From: Tsuneonella troitsensis
GTDB taxonomy: Bacteria > Pseudomonadota > Alphaproteobacteria > Sphingomonadales > Sphingomonadaceae
Assembly: GCF_001441535.1 (NCBI RefSeq)
Contig: NZ_LMAU01000004.1
Span: 124,001 to 188,000, forward strand
DNA length: 64,000 nucleotides
Reading direction: 5' to 3'
The notes under the pieces were generated by a model. It had not been told where the DNA came from. It did no database searches and saw nothing but the letters and a program-made list of their open reading frames with translations. Below, in pieces: positions 1 through 8,662 of the stretch (within the stretch, counting starts at the first letter, position 1; every line of letters begins with the position of its first letter). The position numbers and the translations under genes were made by a program.

Positions 1-79
1 GCCGCGGGCAACGCAGTTCCGGTTTGCGACCTGCTACTCCGCCTTGCGGATACGGGTCGCGGACCGGCGCTTCGCTCAA
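1..79 (-). CDS. possible start of an unidentified gene, cut by the window edge
   Basis: Downstream of the ferredoxin, on the same strand, a TTG overlaps the ferredoxin stop codon (TTGA). It opens a frame with no stop before the window edge, about 26 residues beginning MSEAPVRDPYPQGG. Only the 5' end is present and the family cannot be recognised. The coupling-type overlap is the only argument that it is real. Confidence 0.25.
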   Translation of the reverse strand, partial: MSEAPVRDPYPQGGVAGRKPELRCPR

Positions 80-393
80 TCTTCCTGGGCGATCGTCACG
101 CGCATCCCGTCGAGGTCGGGCGTGAAGGGGACCTGGCAGCCGAGGCGCGAATTCTCGTCGCGGTGATCGGTGGATTCGAGCAAGTCGTCCTCGTCCTCGC
201 TCATCGCCGGGAGCCGGTCCTTGAACGCCGGATCGACGTGGACGTGGCACGTGGCGCACGAACAGCACCCGCCGCACAGCGCGAGCAGTTCGTCGAAGCC
301 GTTGTCGCGGATCGCTTCCATCACGGTCAGGCCATCGGCCACGTCGACGGACTTCTCTTCTCCCGCGCGGTTGACGACGATCAGCTTGGGCAT
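76..393 (-). CDS. 2Fe-2S ferredoxin, adrenodoxin type
   Basis: This is a 105-residue soluble electron carrier. The ligand cysteines have the vertebrate/adrenodoxin-type spacing: C40, then five residues, C46, two residues, C49, 36 residues, C86. The acidic stretch SEDEDD follows the cluster loop, as in adrenodoxin and putidaredoxin relatives that serve cytochrome P450s or Fe-S assembly. The open frame extends upstream to base 501, but the MPKLIVVN start at 393 matches the usual N-terminus of the family. It is divergent from the glycosylase gene. Its redox partner is not visible here. Confidence 0.9.
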   Translation of the reverse strand: MPKLIVVNRAGEEKSVDVADGLTVMEAIRDNGFDELLALCGGCCSCATCHVHVDPAFKDRLPAMSEDEDDLLESTDHRDENSRLGCQVPFTPDLDGMRVTIAQED

Positions 394-485
394 GGTGTGC
401 GGATCCTTCAGACGTGCCCCCTGTCGGGCATTCGGCGCGGCTGCTAGGGGCTGGCCGCAGGTTTGGCAAGATTGGGAAAGCGCAC

Positions 486-1103
486 GTGGGTTTGACCGCA
501 AGCCAGATCAGGGACGGCCTCGACGCGGTCGCGGCGCAGGAGCCGGCGATGGCCCGCGCGCTGGCCGCCGCCGGCTATCCCGAACCGCGCATCCGCGAGC
601 GCGGGCACGTGACGCTGCTGCGCGCGATCGTCGGCCAGCAGGTCAGCGTCGCCGCCGCCGCGAGCATGTGGAACAAGCTGGCCGCAGAAGTGGGCGAAGA
701 TGTCGATCCCGCCGAACTGCTCGCCCGCGATTTCGACACCCTGCGCGCCTGCGGCCTGTCGCGCCAGAAACAGGGCTATGCCCGTTCGCTGTGCGAACTC
801 GTGGCGGCGGGCGCGATCGATTTCGACGCCCTCCCCGCCGACGACGAGGAGGCCATTGCCCAGCTCACCCAGATCAAAGGCATCGGCCGCTGGACCGCCG
901 AAATCTACCTCCTGTTCGCCGAGGGCCGCCCGGACATCTGGCCCGCCGGCGACCTCGCCGTGCAAGCGGGCTTGGGCAAGATCCTTTCGCTCGAGGAGCG
1001 ACCCAGCGAAAAAGAGACCCGCGCCCTCGCCGAACCCTGGCGCCCTCACCGCGGAGCGACGGCGATCTTCACGTGGCATTGCTACAACAATCCCGCGCTT
1101 TGA
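486..1103 (+). CDS. alkA: DNA-3-methyladenine glycosylase II (AlkA-like)
   Basis: A base-excision repair enzyme that removes alkylated purines. The 205-residue product has the helix-hairpin-helix segment LTQIKGIGRWTAEIY (about 127-141), followed by the catalytic aspartate D156 in PAGDLAVQ. It lacks the N-terminal domain of E. coli AlkA, as many short bacterial homologues do. I chose the GTG at 486 because GGGAAAG lies just upstream; a longer frame begins at 414. The last codons and stop form the left copy of a 36-bp direct repeat whose other copy lies 764 bp downstream. The C-terminus therefore looks intact but sits at an insertion boundary. Confidence 0.88.
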   Translation: MGLTASQIRDGLDAVAAQEPAMARALAAAGYPEPRIRERGHVTLLRAIVGQQVSVAAAASMWNKLAAEVGEDVDPAELLARDFDTLRACGLSRQKQGYARSLCELVAAGAIDFDALPADDEEAIAQLTQIKGIGRWTAEIYLLFAEGRPDIWPAGDLAVQAGLGKILSLEERPSEKETRALAEPWRPHRGATAIFTWHCYNNPAL

Positions 1104-1112
1104 GATTGTCGG
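1077..1112 (+). repeat. 36-bp direct repeat, left copy (3' end of alkA)
   Basis: These 36 bases are identical to 1841-1876. They encode the final alkA residues (ending HCYNNPAL with its stop) plus nine more bases. The flanks diverge immediately on both sides. A perfect copy overlapping a gene's 3' end is the layout left by site-specific integration into a gene end. Confidence 0.9.
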
Positions 1113-1840
1113 GGATCGGTTGCCATCGAGCGGGTCGAAAGCTGCCTGTCGGCTAACGACCCGATGGCTGCCATCAGCTGTTTGCGTTATTCTCCTCCGA
1201 TGAAAGCGACCTTCTTGGCCTTCGCGCTGTTAATCGGTGGAGCCAGCTCGGAGCGGCCCTCCGTTCGAGAAGTAATCATGCGCGTGATCGAGTCCGCCGT
1301 GGAACTACCCGTCGGGGCTGAGGCACTTGAAGAATACTCGCGCAACTACGCCCTGCGGCCCGACGGAAAGGTGATGGCGGTTTATGTCACTCCCCTGCCA
1401 ACAGAAGCGCGCGGGAGCGAGGACGGCTGCGAAGTGATGCTCGAAGACATGGATTCGCGACCATGCACCGAGGCCGAGGAGGCAGAGATTGCATCCAATG
1501 ACGAAGTGATGGCAGCTTCTTTCGGACAAGCCGACCAGTCGCGTTGGTTCGACGACTACCGCGATTTGCCAATGATTATGGATGGCGGCTGCAGTCTGAT
1601 TGAGATCATATACGATCCCCAGTCACAGCTGATTGAAAGCACGCAATGTAACGGGGAGGCCTGACGGCCGCTTCCCACCCCAATTTCGGACATTCGGCCC
1701 TGTTGCCAGATTTCCTCAAAGCGAACATCGGCATTACGGAATGGCACCGGATTGTTTCAGCGTTCATCGAGAGTCGCCTTGGGGGGAAACCCGCTCGGAA
1801 AGCGTATTTTCACAGATTTTGTGGGGGATTTTCCGCCCTC
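1113..1840. mobile_element. 0.73-kb insert between direct repeats; possible integrated element or remnant
   Basis: This segment lies between the two 36-bp repeat copies, with a repeat period of 764 bp. It separates alkA from the oxygenase gene. Its sequence looks less GC-rich than its neighbours and it contains one complete ORF of unknown family. There is no integrase, transposase or terminal inverted repeat, so it would be a non-autonomous element, the scar of a larger deleted island, or a duplication by recombination. The repeat is certain; the mobile interpretation is inference. Confidence 0.45.
1200..1664 (+). CDS. small exported protein of unknown function, inside the repeat-bounded insert
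   Basis: The 154-residue product starts MKATFLAFALLIGGASS, a short signal-peptide-like N-terminus. It continues with a strongly acidic mature part with several cysteines (for example DGCEV, SRPCTE, GGCSLIE and TQCNGEA), which may form disulfides. I do not recognise the family. The start at 1200 is preferred over 1164 because it places the hydrophobic stretch at the N-terminus, though no clear ribosome binding site precedes it. It is the only substantial ORF in the insert and may be its cargo. Confidence 0.5.
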   Translation: MKATFLAFALLIGGASSERPSVREVIMRVIESAVELPVGAEALEEYSRNYALRPDGKVMAVYVTPLPTEARGSEDGCEVMLEDMDSRPCTEAEEAEIASNDEVMAASFGQADQSRWFDDYRDLPMIMDGGCSLIEIIYDPQSQLIESTQCNGEA

Positions 1841-1876
1841 CATTGCTACAACAATCCCGCGCTTTGAGATTGTCGG
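1841..1876 (+). repeat. 36-bp direct repeat, right copy
   Basis: Identical to 1077-1112. It ends six bases before the start codon of the oxygenase gene. This suggests that before the insertion alkA and the oxygenase were almost adjacent and possibly co-transcribed. Confidence 0.9.
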
Positions 1877-1882
1877 ATAGTT

Positions 1883-2614
1883 ATGAATAGCTCCTCTTTC
1901 CGCATCAACCCGGCGCTCGATCCGGAAGATCTGTCACGGGCGTTCGCTATGCGACGCCGCCTGCACATTCCGTCCTTTCTCGAACCCGAATGCGCCGGGA
2001 ACCTGCTCGAATATCTCAAGGGCGACCCGGGCTGGAAGCTCGTCGTCAATGCGGAGGACAAGCTGTTCGAACTGGATCGGCCGACGCAGGCGAGCCTGAC
2101 CGCCGAGCAGCAGCGACAGCTCGACGAGGCGGTCCATGCGAAGGCGCGCTACGGCTTTCAGTATCGGTACGAAACGCTACGTGTGCCCGATGCCGAGAGA
2201 GAGCGAATAGCCCGCGGGACGATCCTTGATGATTTCGCGTTGTTCCTTTCGTCCGATGCGACGCTGGCGTTCCTCCAGACGGTAATCGGAGGATCGGGCC
2301 TCGCGTTCGCCGATGCGCAGGCAACGGCGTATGGTCCCGGCCATTTCCTTACAGCGCACGACGATGCGGTCGCGGGCAAGAACCGCCAGGCCGCCTTCGT
2401 CATGAATCTCAGCGCGGACTGGTCTGCCGACTGGGGCGGTATGCTGGCGTTCCACGAGCCTGGGAATGCGATAGCCGAGGCGTTCATCCCCACATTCAAT
2501 TCGCTTAATCTCTTCGGCGTCCCGCAGCGGCATAGCGTGACGATGGTGACCCCGTTCACGCCGCGCAGACGCTATTCGGTGACCGGTTGGCTTCGCACCG
2601 GTCCCAAGCCGTGA
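1883..2614 (+). CDS. 2OG-Fe(II) oxygenase, prolyl-hydroxylase-like
   Basis: A 243-residue non-haem iron dioxygenase of the Tpa1/prolyl 4-hydroxylase type. Iron ligands are H159 and D161 (HDD after GHFLTA) and H217 (PQRHSV). R229 or R230 in the RRRYSVTGW segment would hold 2-oxoglutarate. The fold lies roughly at residues 100-240. The substrate could be a protein proline, as in ribosomal-protein hydroxylases, but the sequence does not show this. The region before the ATG lacks a convincing ribosome binding site and is occupied by the right direct-repeat copy, so its expression may have been altered by the insertion. Confidence 0.85.
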   Translation: MNSSSFRINPALDPEDLSRAFAMRRRLHIPSFLEPECAGNLLEYLKGDPGWKLVVNAEDKLFELDRPTQASLTAEQQRQLDEAVHAKARYGFQYRYETLRVPDAERERIARGTILDDFALFLSSDATLAFLQTVIGGSGLAFADAQATAYGPGHFLTAHDDAVAGKNRQAAFVMNLSADWSADWGGMLAFHEPGNAIAEAFIPTFNSLNLFGVPQRHSVTMVTPFTPRRRYSVTGWLRTGPKP

Positions 2615-2698
2615 TCTCACCGGGGTGCACCCGGTAGCAATCCGCAACCCGTCACGCTAACGCACATATCGCACGCGATTTGGGGGAGAGGATTTGAC

Positions 2699-3505
2699 GT
2701 GAGCACGCGCAAGGCGATTTTCATCACCGGTGGCGGATCGGGCATCGGCCGCGCGATTGCGGAGTATTTCGGCGGGCGTGGATGGTTCGTCGGACTCGGC
2801 GACATCGACGCGGCTGGGATGCAGGAAACGCAGGCGCGGATCGGAAACGGCTTCACGTTCGCCCACCGCTTCGACGTGCGCGACCGGGTGGCGTGGGACA
2901 CCGCGCTCGACGCTTTCGCGATGGCATCGGGCGGGCGGATCGACGTGCTGGCGAACAACGCCGGCATACCGCTCGGCGGGACGCTCGACACGAACACGAC
3001 CGAGGAAATCGAGCGGTGCCTCGACATCAACCTGAAGGGCGTGCTGTTCGGCGCGCAGGCTGCGCTGCCGCACCTGAAGAAAACCGCGCCCGGATCGTGT
3101 CTGCTCAACACCGCGAGTGCGGCGGGCATCTACGGTACCGGCGGTGCGAGCGTCTATTCGGCAACGAAATTCGGCGTGCGCGCGGTGACCGAAGCACTCG
3201 ATGCCGAATGGGCGGAGTACGGCATCAACGTGCGCGACCTGATGCCTGGCTTCATCGACACGCCGCTGATCGACAAGACTCCCAATCAGGGCAGCAACGA
3301 ATCCATTCGCAGCCGGGTGCTGGAAGGCGGGCTCGAGATTACCCCGCCGCTGGCAGTGGCCCAGGCAGCGTGGGATGCCGTGCACGGGGACAAGCTGCAT
3401 ACCCTGGTGGGGAAGACCGCGCACCGGGCGGCATTCGCCAGCCGGTGGATGCCGGGCCGGATGCGGAAGATGGCGCGGGCTTCGAAGCGGCCGCTAGGAA
3501 ACTAG
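2699..3505 (+). CDS. short-chain dehydrogenase/reductase
   Basis: A 268-residue classical SDR. It has the cofactor loop TGGGSGIG (10-17), NNAG (86-89), catalytic serine S140, and Y153 with K157 in YSATK. The GTG start is preceded by GGGGGAGAGG at good spacing. D36 in the GDID segment after the second strand suggests NAD(H) preference; this is a weak inference. The substrate is unknown. The C-terminal tail is basic. Its stop lies inside the convergent pterin dehydratase gene, an overlap of about 12 bases. Confidence 0.88.
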   Translation: MSTRKAIFITGGGSGIGRAIAEYFGGRGWFVGLGDIDAAGMQETQARIGNGFTFAHRFDVRDRVAWDTALDAFAMASGGRIDVLANNAGIPLGGTLDTNTTEEIERCLDINLKGVLFGAQAALPHLKKTAPGSCLLNTASAAGIYGTGGASVYSATKFGVRAVTEALDAEWAEYGINVRDLMPGFIDTPLIDKTPNQGSNESIRSRVLEGGLEITPPLAVAQAAWDAVHGDKLHTLVGKTAHRAAFASRWMPGRMRKMARASKRPLGN

Positions 3506-3787
3506 CGCGTCCATCGCCTTGGCCATCGCCACGTCGCGCTGGCTCAAGCCGTCCGCATCGTGGGTAGTGAGCGTCACCTCGACCCGGTTGTAGACGTTGA
3601 ACCATTCGGGATGGTGGTCGGCCTTTTCGGCCAGCAACGCCGCTCGGGTCATGAAGGCGAACGCCTCGCTGAAATCGGCAAACGCGAACGTCCGCGCGAT
3701 CGCCTTGCCCTGCCGGGCGAGGGTCCACTCGGGCAACTCGCCAAGTGCGGCGCTGCGTTCGTTATCGGTCAGTTCGGCAATGGCCAC
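3494..3787 (-). CDS. phhB: 4a-hydroxytetrahydrobiopterin dehydratase
   Basis: The 97-residue product has the PCD/DCoH signature. H58-H59 lie in DHHPEW and H76-D77 in [11 protein letters not shown], giving the three active-site histidines. The enzyme dehydrates the carbinolamine pterin made by aromatic amino acid hydroxylases. I took the GTG at 3787, which overlaps the end of the upstream permease by 19 bases and so suggests translational coupling. No aromatic hydroxylase is in the window. Confidence 0.9.
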   Translation of the reverse strand: MAIAELTDNERSAALGELPEWTLARQGKAIARTFAFADFSEAFAFMTRAALLAEKADHHPEWFNVYNRVEVTLTTHDADGLSQRDVAMAKAMDALVS

Positions 3788-5115
3788 TCGAGCGGTTCCG
3801 TCGTTGCAGGCTTGCGCCCCATTCCTGCGAAGAGGAAATAGCCGCCCGCGAGCGCGGCGACCAGCGCGAAACCGAGCAGCGCGTAATAGGGATCCTGCAT
3901 CACGAATACGATCAGCAGGGCGGCATTGATCGTGATCGCCACGGCCACGACCAGGCCGAACGCGGGCGCCCGCCAGGGCCGCAGCAGATCCGGCTCGCGA
4001 AACCGTAGCGCCACCGCCGACGCCATGACCGAAAGATACACGGCCTGCCCAAGCGAAACCGTAGTCGACGACAGGGCCATGTAGGTGCCCGACAGCAGGA
4101 ACAGCGCCGCGAAAGCCGACGCCGCCCACACCGCGGCCAACGGCGTCCCCCGCCGGTCGACTCCCGACAGCCCGCGCGGCAGAATGCCATCGCGCGCGGC
4201 GGCGAATACCAGTCGCCCGGTCGTCATCACTCCCAGGCTCGTCAATGCGCCGACCGAAAGGACTCCGAAGGCCGTGAAAACGGTGTCCGCATCGGCGCCG
4301 AACAGCTTGCCCGCGGCATCGGCGGCGGCAAATTCGGACCCGGCGAGTTCGGCCGGGGGCAGCACATGAAGGATTGCCAGGTTCACCAGCAGGTACAGCA
4401 CGGCGACCCCGGCGATACCGCCGAACAGCGCCCGCGGGACCATCCTGCCAGGATCGGTCATTTCTTCGCTGTAGATCACCAGGTCGCCCCACCCGTTGTA
4501 GGTGCCGACGATGACCAGCATTGCGACACCGAGCGCTACCCAGCCGGCTGAAACATCCGGGGCCGAGGCGGCAGGGGACGCTCCAGGCTGGGCGAACAGG
4601 ACCACGACGAGGCCGATCAGCACGACCCCCTTGGCGCTCGACAGCACGACCTGCAACGCGCCGGTGGTGCGGGCTCCGGCGGAATTGGCGACCGTCAGCA
4701 CGATCAGCGTCAGCAACCCGAGAAGGCCGGGTCCCATCGAGCCTTCGCCCACCCCCAGCCGCACGAGGAATTCGCCGACCACGAAGCAGAGCATGGCGGT
4801 GGTCGAACAATACATGACGATGATCAGCAGGGCCATGACGATGCCCCACCGCCGCCCGAACGCGCGCTCGATATAGGCGATGGGCCCTCCCGCATTGGGG
4901 ATGGCGGCGGCCAGTTCGGCGTAGGGCACGGCGCTGATCAGCGCGACGACTGCGCCCAGTAGCCAAAGCCCCAGGATCACCGCCGGGCTCTCGCTCGCTT
5001 CGGCCACGATGCCCGGCGAACGCAGGATGCCTTGCCCAACGATCGATCCGACCACGGCGGCCAGACCGAATGCGAGGCCGAACACCCTCAGCAGGCCGTT
5101 GTTTTTCGGTATCAT
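3769..5115 (-). CDS. amino acid/polyamine permease (APC superfamily)
   Basis: A 448-residue inner-membrane transporter with about twelve hydrophobic helices. The first helix carries [15 protein letters not shown], matching the unwound glycine-rich TM1 motif (GSxxGxGIxxxPG) that binds the amino acid backbone in this family. TM6 carries [19 protein letters not shown]. The ATG at 5115 has GGGGGAAGG upstream. Substrate specificity cannot be read from the sequence. The gene is translationally coupled to the pterin dehydratase and divergent from ccmA. Confidence 0.88.
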   Translation of the reverse strand: MIPKNNGLLRVFGLAFGLAAVVGSIVGQGILRSPGIVAEASESPAVILGLWLLGAVVALISAVPYAELAAAIPNAGGPIAYIERAFGRRWGIVMALLIIVMYCSTTAMLCFVVGEFLVRLGVGEGSMGPGLLGLLTLIVLTVANSAGARTTGALQVVLSSAKGVVLIGLVVVLFAQPGASPAASAPDVSAGWVALGVAMLVIVGTYNGWGDLVIYSEEMTDPGRMVPRALFGGIAGVAVLYLLVNLAILHVLPPAELAGSEFAAADAAGKLFGADADTVFTAFGVLSVGALTSLGVMTTGRLVFAAARDGILPRGLSGVDRRGTPLAAVWAASAFAALFLLSGTYMALSSTTVSLGQAVYLSVMASAVALRFREPDLLRPWRAPAFGLVVAVAITINAALLIVFVMQDPYYALLGFALVAALAGGYFLFAGMGRKPATTEPLEWPLPN

Positions 5116-5217
5116 ACGCCTTCCCCCAAAGGCGACCGGGTGGGGTTGTGACCGGCGCGCACAGTCGTGGCAAGCGCTCGCTTGGAAGATTCCGCCACCC
5201 CGCCTATTGCGGCAACG

Positions 5218-5793
5218 ATGGAAGGGGCCCGTCTTGCCGCGCACGATATCGCTTGCCGCCGCGGCGACCGGCTGCTGTTCGCTGGCCTGTCGTTCGATCT
5301 TGCGGCGGGCGACGCGCTCCAGGTGACGGGCGCGAACGGGACCGGGAAGTCCAGTCTGATCCGGATACTTGCCGGTCTCTTGCGGCCGTTCTCCGGATCG
5401 GTAGAGCGCGGTGGCGATATCGCCCTGCTCGACGGCAACCTGCCGCTCGATGCGCACCTTCCGCTCGGCACGGCGCTCGGTTTCTGGGAGAAAATCGACC
5501 GTCCGAGGGTCAGTGCGGTCGACGATGGCCTTGCCGCTCTGGCCGACGTCCCGGTGCGGTTCCTCTCCACCGGCCAGCGCAAGCGCGCCGCGGTGCTGCA
5601 ATCCAATCCCGCCGCAAACGCGATCTGGCTGCTCGACGAGCCGCTGAACGGCCTCGACATCGACGCGGTCGGCGCATTGCAGGCGCGGATCGCCCGCCAC
5701 TGCGCCGGCGGCGGGATCGCGGTGGTGGCCTCGCACCAGCCCCTTACGATCGCGAACCTACGGCAGATCGCCCTTGCGGACTATGCCGCATGA
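5218..5793 (+). CDS. ccmA: haem exporter ATP-binding protein CcmA
   Basis: The 191-residue ABC ATPase of the cytochrome c maturation system I, which works with CcmB, CcmC and CcmD to release haem-CcmE. Walker A is GANGTGKSS (38-46), the signature is LSTGQ (116-120) and Walker B is IWLLDEP (136-142). I used the ATG at 5218; a GTG at 5167 would add 17 residues. Its stop overlaps the ccmB start (ATGA), so the two are translated together. Confidence 0.92.
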   Translation: MEGARLAAHDIACRRGDRLLFAGLSFDLAAGDALQVTGANGTGKSSLIRILAGLLRPFSGSVERGGDIALLDGNLPLDAHLPLGTALGFWEKIDRPRVSAVDDGLAALADVPVRFLSTGQRKRAAVLQSNPAANAIWLLDEPLNGLDIDAVGALQARIARHCAGGGIAVVASHQPLTIANLRQIALADYAA

Positions 5794-6446
5794 GGGTGCT
5801 CTCCGCCCTGCTGGCGAGGGACCTGGGCCTCCTTCTGGGAAGCGGCCGGGGTGGCCCGTGGCTGCCGGTGCTGTTCTTCGTCGCGGTGGCGGTGCTGTTC
5901 CCGTTCGCGGTAGGGCCCGACGCGCCCTTGCTGGCGCGGACCGGCGGCGGAGTGCTGTGGATCGCCGCGCTGCTTGCCGCGATCCTGCCGATCGATCGGC
6001 TGATCGCGCCCGACCTCGAGGCCGGGTTCTTCGACCAGTTCGCGTTGCGGGGTATCTCGGAGGAACTGGTGCTCGCCGTCCGCCTGATGGCGCACTGGCT
6101 CACCTTCGGACCGCTGCTGCTGATCGCGGCCCTGCCCGCCGCCGCGCTGTTCAACCTGCCGGGCGACACGGCCCGCATGCTCCTGCTGGGGCTGCTGGCC
6201 GGAACGCCGGGCCTCGCCGCGATCGGCATCATCATCTCGAGCATGACCGCATCGCTGCGCGGCGGTGCGGCACTGGGGGGGCTGCTGCTCATCCCGCTCG
6301 CCGTGCCGATCCTGATCTTCGGCGCGGGAGCCTTGGCGAATCCCGACGGCGAGGGACTGGCGCTGTGCGCGGCGATCAGCCTGGCGATGTGTGCGGTGGC
6401 GCCCTTTGCGAGTGGCGCGGCAGTGCGGGCGGCGCGGGAAGGCTAG
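5790..6446 (+). CDS. ccmB: haem exporter membrane protein CcmB
   Basis: A 218-residue integral membrane partner of CcmA with about six hydrophobic segments. The family hallmarks LDRLI/PDLEAGFFDQ (here IDRLIAPDLEAGFFDQFAL) and LGGLLLIPLAVPILIFG are present. It begins at an ATGA overlap with ccmA. The 3' end overlaps the convergent TspO gene by four bases. ccmC does not follow directly and must lie elsewhere. Confidence 0.92.
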   Translation: MRVLSALLARDLGLLLGSGRGGPWLPVLFFVAVAVLFPFAVGPDAPLLARTGGGVLWIAALLAAILPIDRLIAPDLEAGFFDQFALRGISEELVLAVRLMAHWLTFGPLLLIAALPAAALFNLPGDTARMLLLGLLAGTPGLAAIGIIISSMTASLRGGAALGGLLLIPLAVPILIFGAGALANPDGEGLALCAAISLAMCAVAPFASGAAVRAAREG

Positions 6447-6928
6447 CGCGCCGGTTCACCGCCGAACGGCGCGTTGAGCTGCACGATCTTCCAGTTCAGG
6501 ATCGCCGCGAAGGTGACCCACGCCAGATACGGCACGATCAGCCAGCTTGCGAGCACGGAAAAGTCCCGCAGCACGACGCACAGGGCCAGCACTGACGCCC
6601 ACAGGAAGGGAACCTCCCATAACGCCCAGTCGGGTCGCCGAAGCGTGAAGAACAGCGGCGACCACAGGAAATGGAACACGCCGTTGATCGCATAGAGCCC
6701 GATCAGCAGCGCGTGGTCCGACTGATTGTCCGAGCCGCGCCAGGCCAGTACGAAGGCCCAGCCCGCCAGCCCCAGGATCACGGTCCATGCCGGACCGAAA
6801 AGCCAGTTCGGCGGCTGCCAAGCCGGCTTCCGCAAGTCGAAATACCACTGACCGATCTTGGTCAGCAGCCCGCCGCCGAGGCCCAGCCCAACCGCCCACG
6901 CGATCGCGAAGATCGTCTCGAAGCTCAT
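6443..6928 (-). CDS. tspO: TspO/MBR family tryptophan-rich sensory protein
   Basis: A 161-residue five-helix membrane protein with the tryptophan-rich signature of the family (KPAWQPPNWLFGPAWTVI, then FLWSPLFFTLRRPDWALWEV). TspO binds porphyrins and regulates pigment and stress genes in photosynthetic alphaproteobacteria such as Rhodobacter. Being beside the haem export genes fits a porphyrin-related role, though transcription is convergent and independent. It is followed by the methionine aminopeptidase gene on the same strand. Confidence 0.9.
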   Translation of the reverse strand: MSFETIFAIAWAVGLGLGGGLLTKIGQWYFDLRKPAWQPPNWLFGPAWTVILGLAGWAFVLAWRGSDNQSDHALLIGLYAINGVFHFLWSPLFFTLRRPDWALWEVPFLWASVLALCVVLRDFSVLASWLIVPYLAWVTFAAILNWKIVQLNAPFGGEPAR

Positions 6929-6953
6929 GTGTCCGGAGGGCCGCTTGCCGGGG

Positions 6954-7778
6954 TCAGTACGGCGGCTTGTCGAGGCCCGTGGGGCTCTTGGTGAAGATCT
7001 CGACGCCGTCCTCGGTGATCCCGATCGAATGCTCGAACTGCGCCGACAGGCTCTTGTCGCGGGTGACCGCGGTCCAGCCGTCGTTGAGCAGCTTCACCCA
7101 CGGCCGGCCGAGGTTGATCATCGGCTCGATCGTCATGAACATGCCGGGGCGCAGTTCGGGTCCGGTCCCGGCCTTGGCCGCGTGAACCACCTCGGGCGCG
7201 TCGTGGAACAGGCGGCCGAGGCCATGACCGCAGAATTCGCGCACGACGCCGTAGCGGTGCTTTTCCGCGTGCGCCTGGATCGCCGCGCCGATGTCGCCCA
7301 GCCGTGCGCCGGGCTTCACCTGCTCGATCCCGATCATCAGGCATTCGTGCGTGACGTCGACCAGCTTTCTCGCCTTCAACGGCACTTCGCCCACCAGATA
7401 CATCCGGCTGGTGTCGCCGTGCCAGCCGTCCAAGAGCGGGGTCACGTCGATGTTGACGATGTCGCCATCCTTGAGCGCCTTGTCGCTCGGGATGCCGTGG
7501 CAAACGACGTGGTTGATCGAGATGCAGCACGAGTGCGCGTAGCCGCGATAGCCGAGCGTCGCGGGCACCGCTCCGCCGTCGAGCGTCATCTGCCGCACGA
7601 CGTCGTCTAGTTCGGCGGTGGTCACACCGGGCTGGACCATCGGCACCAGCGCATCGAGGATTTCGGCGGCCAACCGCCCTGCCTTGCGCATGCCTTCGAA
7701 CCCTTCGGGTCCGTGGAGCTTGATGGTGCCGTCGCGGATGACGGTCTCGGTGCCGGTAACGGTCTGGTATTCGGTCAT
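6954..7778 (-). CDS. map: methionine aminopeptidase, type I
   Basis: A 274-residue cytosolic enzyme removing the initiator methionine. The five metal ligands sit in NIDVT and HGDTSR (two aspartates), GHGLGR (histidine), IEPM (glutamate) and the C-terminal FEHSIG segment (glutamate). The substrate-side histidine is in CHGIPS. The frame is open far upstream, but MTEYQTVTG at 7778 gives the expected length with a modest N-terminal extension. It precedes the tspO gene and follows the lipoprotein gene, all on the minus strand. Confidence 0.95.
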   Translation of the reverse strand: MTEYQTVTGTETVIRDGTIKLHGPEGFEGMRKAGRLAAEILDALVPMVQPGVTTAELDDVVRQMTLDGGAVPATLGYRGYAHSCCISINHVVCHGIPSDKALKDGDIVNIDVTPLLDGWHGDTSRMYLVGEVPLKARKLVDVTHECLMIGIEQVKPGARLGDIGAAIQAHAEKHRYGVVREFCGHGLGRLFHDAPEVVHAAKAGTGPELRPGMFMTIEPMINLGRPWVKLLNDGWTAVTRDKSLSAQFEHSIGITEDGVEIFTKSPTGLDKPPY

Positions 7779-7822
7779 GGGCCGCACATAGCGAGTGCGA
7801 AGCGAAAATGCGACCCGCGCCG

Positions 7823-8626
7823 CTATTTCGCTGCGCTGAAGGCCGTCCGATAGGCCGGTTTGACCGCGTCGAGCATCGCGGCGGTCATCGGAAAGTCGAG
7901 CTCGTAAGCGCCCTCGGCATAGGGACCGGCTACGTAAGGCCCGAAATAGACTCCGATCCGATCGAACGTCCGGCGGTTCGATGATCCGACCAGGATCGTC
8001 GCTTCGTCGAGGCCCGGACAGTCGTCGAACGTTCCGCCGCCGCCGCTCTCGCCTCCGCGCCTTTCGAGCCGCTCCTTGTCGAGCGACTGACACAGCACAT
8101 CCCCCAGGGCCTGACCCAGGATCGCCGGGGAGAGGAACATCTCCTCCGACGCGAAGCCACGCCCCTTCGCCTTGTCCCAGACGTAGCCTTCGACCCCGTA
8201 CATGCCGTGCGCACCGCCCGTGTAGGTCGCGAAATCGTTCGACATGCTCAGATAGCCGGGAAGGTCCGCGACCACCTGCCACTTGGCCGAATAGCTGTAT
8301 GGATTGAACGGGAATCCGTTCGCAGCCGCATCCGCCTGGTACTCCTTCGCATCGGCGGTCATCTCGTCGCGTACCTTCTTCGCGTCGCCGTCGAGTTTGG
8401 CGGCCAGCGCCGGTATCGCGGCAGCCTGCGCCGGATAGGCCAGCGCGAACTGGAACAGCTCGGTATCTTCGGAAACGGAGACGCCCTTCGCACTCGAGGC
8501 GGTGGCTGAGGCGCTCGTAGCAGTTGCCTTCTCCGCCTCGACACCGGTCCGTTCGGCGACCTCGGAAGGGGAGGAACAGGCGGCCGTCAGGACCAGGGCG
8601 ACGAGAGTGAAATGGCGAAGCGGCAT
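7823..8626 (-). CDS. lipoprotein with DUF4163/RsiV-like domain
   Basis: A 267-residue product with a lipoprotein signal (LVLTAACSS, lipobox cysteine about residue 17). A serine/alanine/threonine-rich linker follows to about residue 45, then a globular domain. The segment SYSAKWQVVADLPGYLSMSNDFATYTGGAHGMYG matches the DUF4163/DUF3298 architecture seen in PdaC and RsiV (GGAHG motif). It probably sits in the outer or inner membrane facing the periplasm. Its function is unknown. It is divergent from the M17 aminopeptidase gene, with 36 bases between the starts. Confidence 0.8.
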   Translation of the reverse strand: MPLRHFTLVALVLTAACSSPSEVAERTGVEAEKATATSASATASSAKGVSVSEDTELFQFALAYPAQAAAIPALAAKLDGDAKKVRDEMTADAKEYQADAAANGFPFNPYSYSAKWQVVADLPGYLSMSNDFATYTGGAHGMYGVEGYVWDKAKGRGFASEEMFLSPAILGQALGDVLCQSLDKERLERRGGESGGGGTFDDCPGLDEATILVGSSNRRTFDRIGVYFGPYVAGPYAEGAYELDFPMTAAMLDAVKPAYRTAFSAAK

Positions 8627-8662
8627 TGGAATCCTCGAACCAGTCGTTACGTGAGGTGCGGT

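Noticed and set aside
3494-5173. Very long minus-strand open frame (559 codons) covering the permease region and the pterin dehydratase
   Set aside because: Only its last 97 codons encode a recognisable protein (pterin dehydratase). The rest is an alternative frame of the permease gene with arginine/glycine-rich nonsense.
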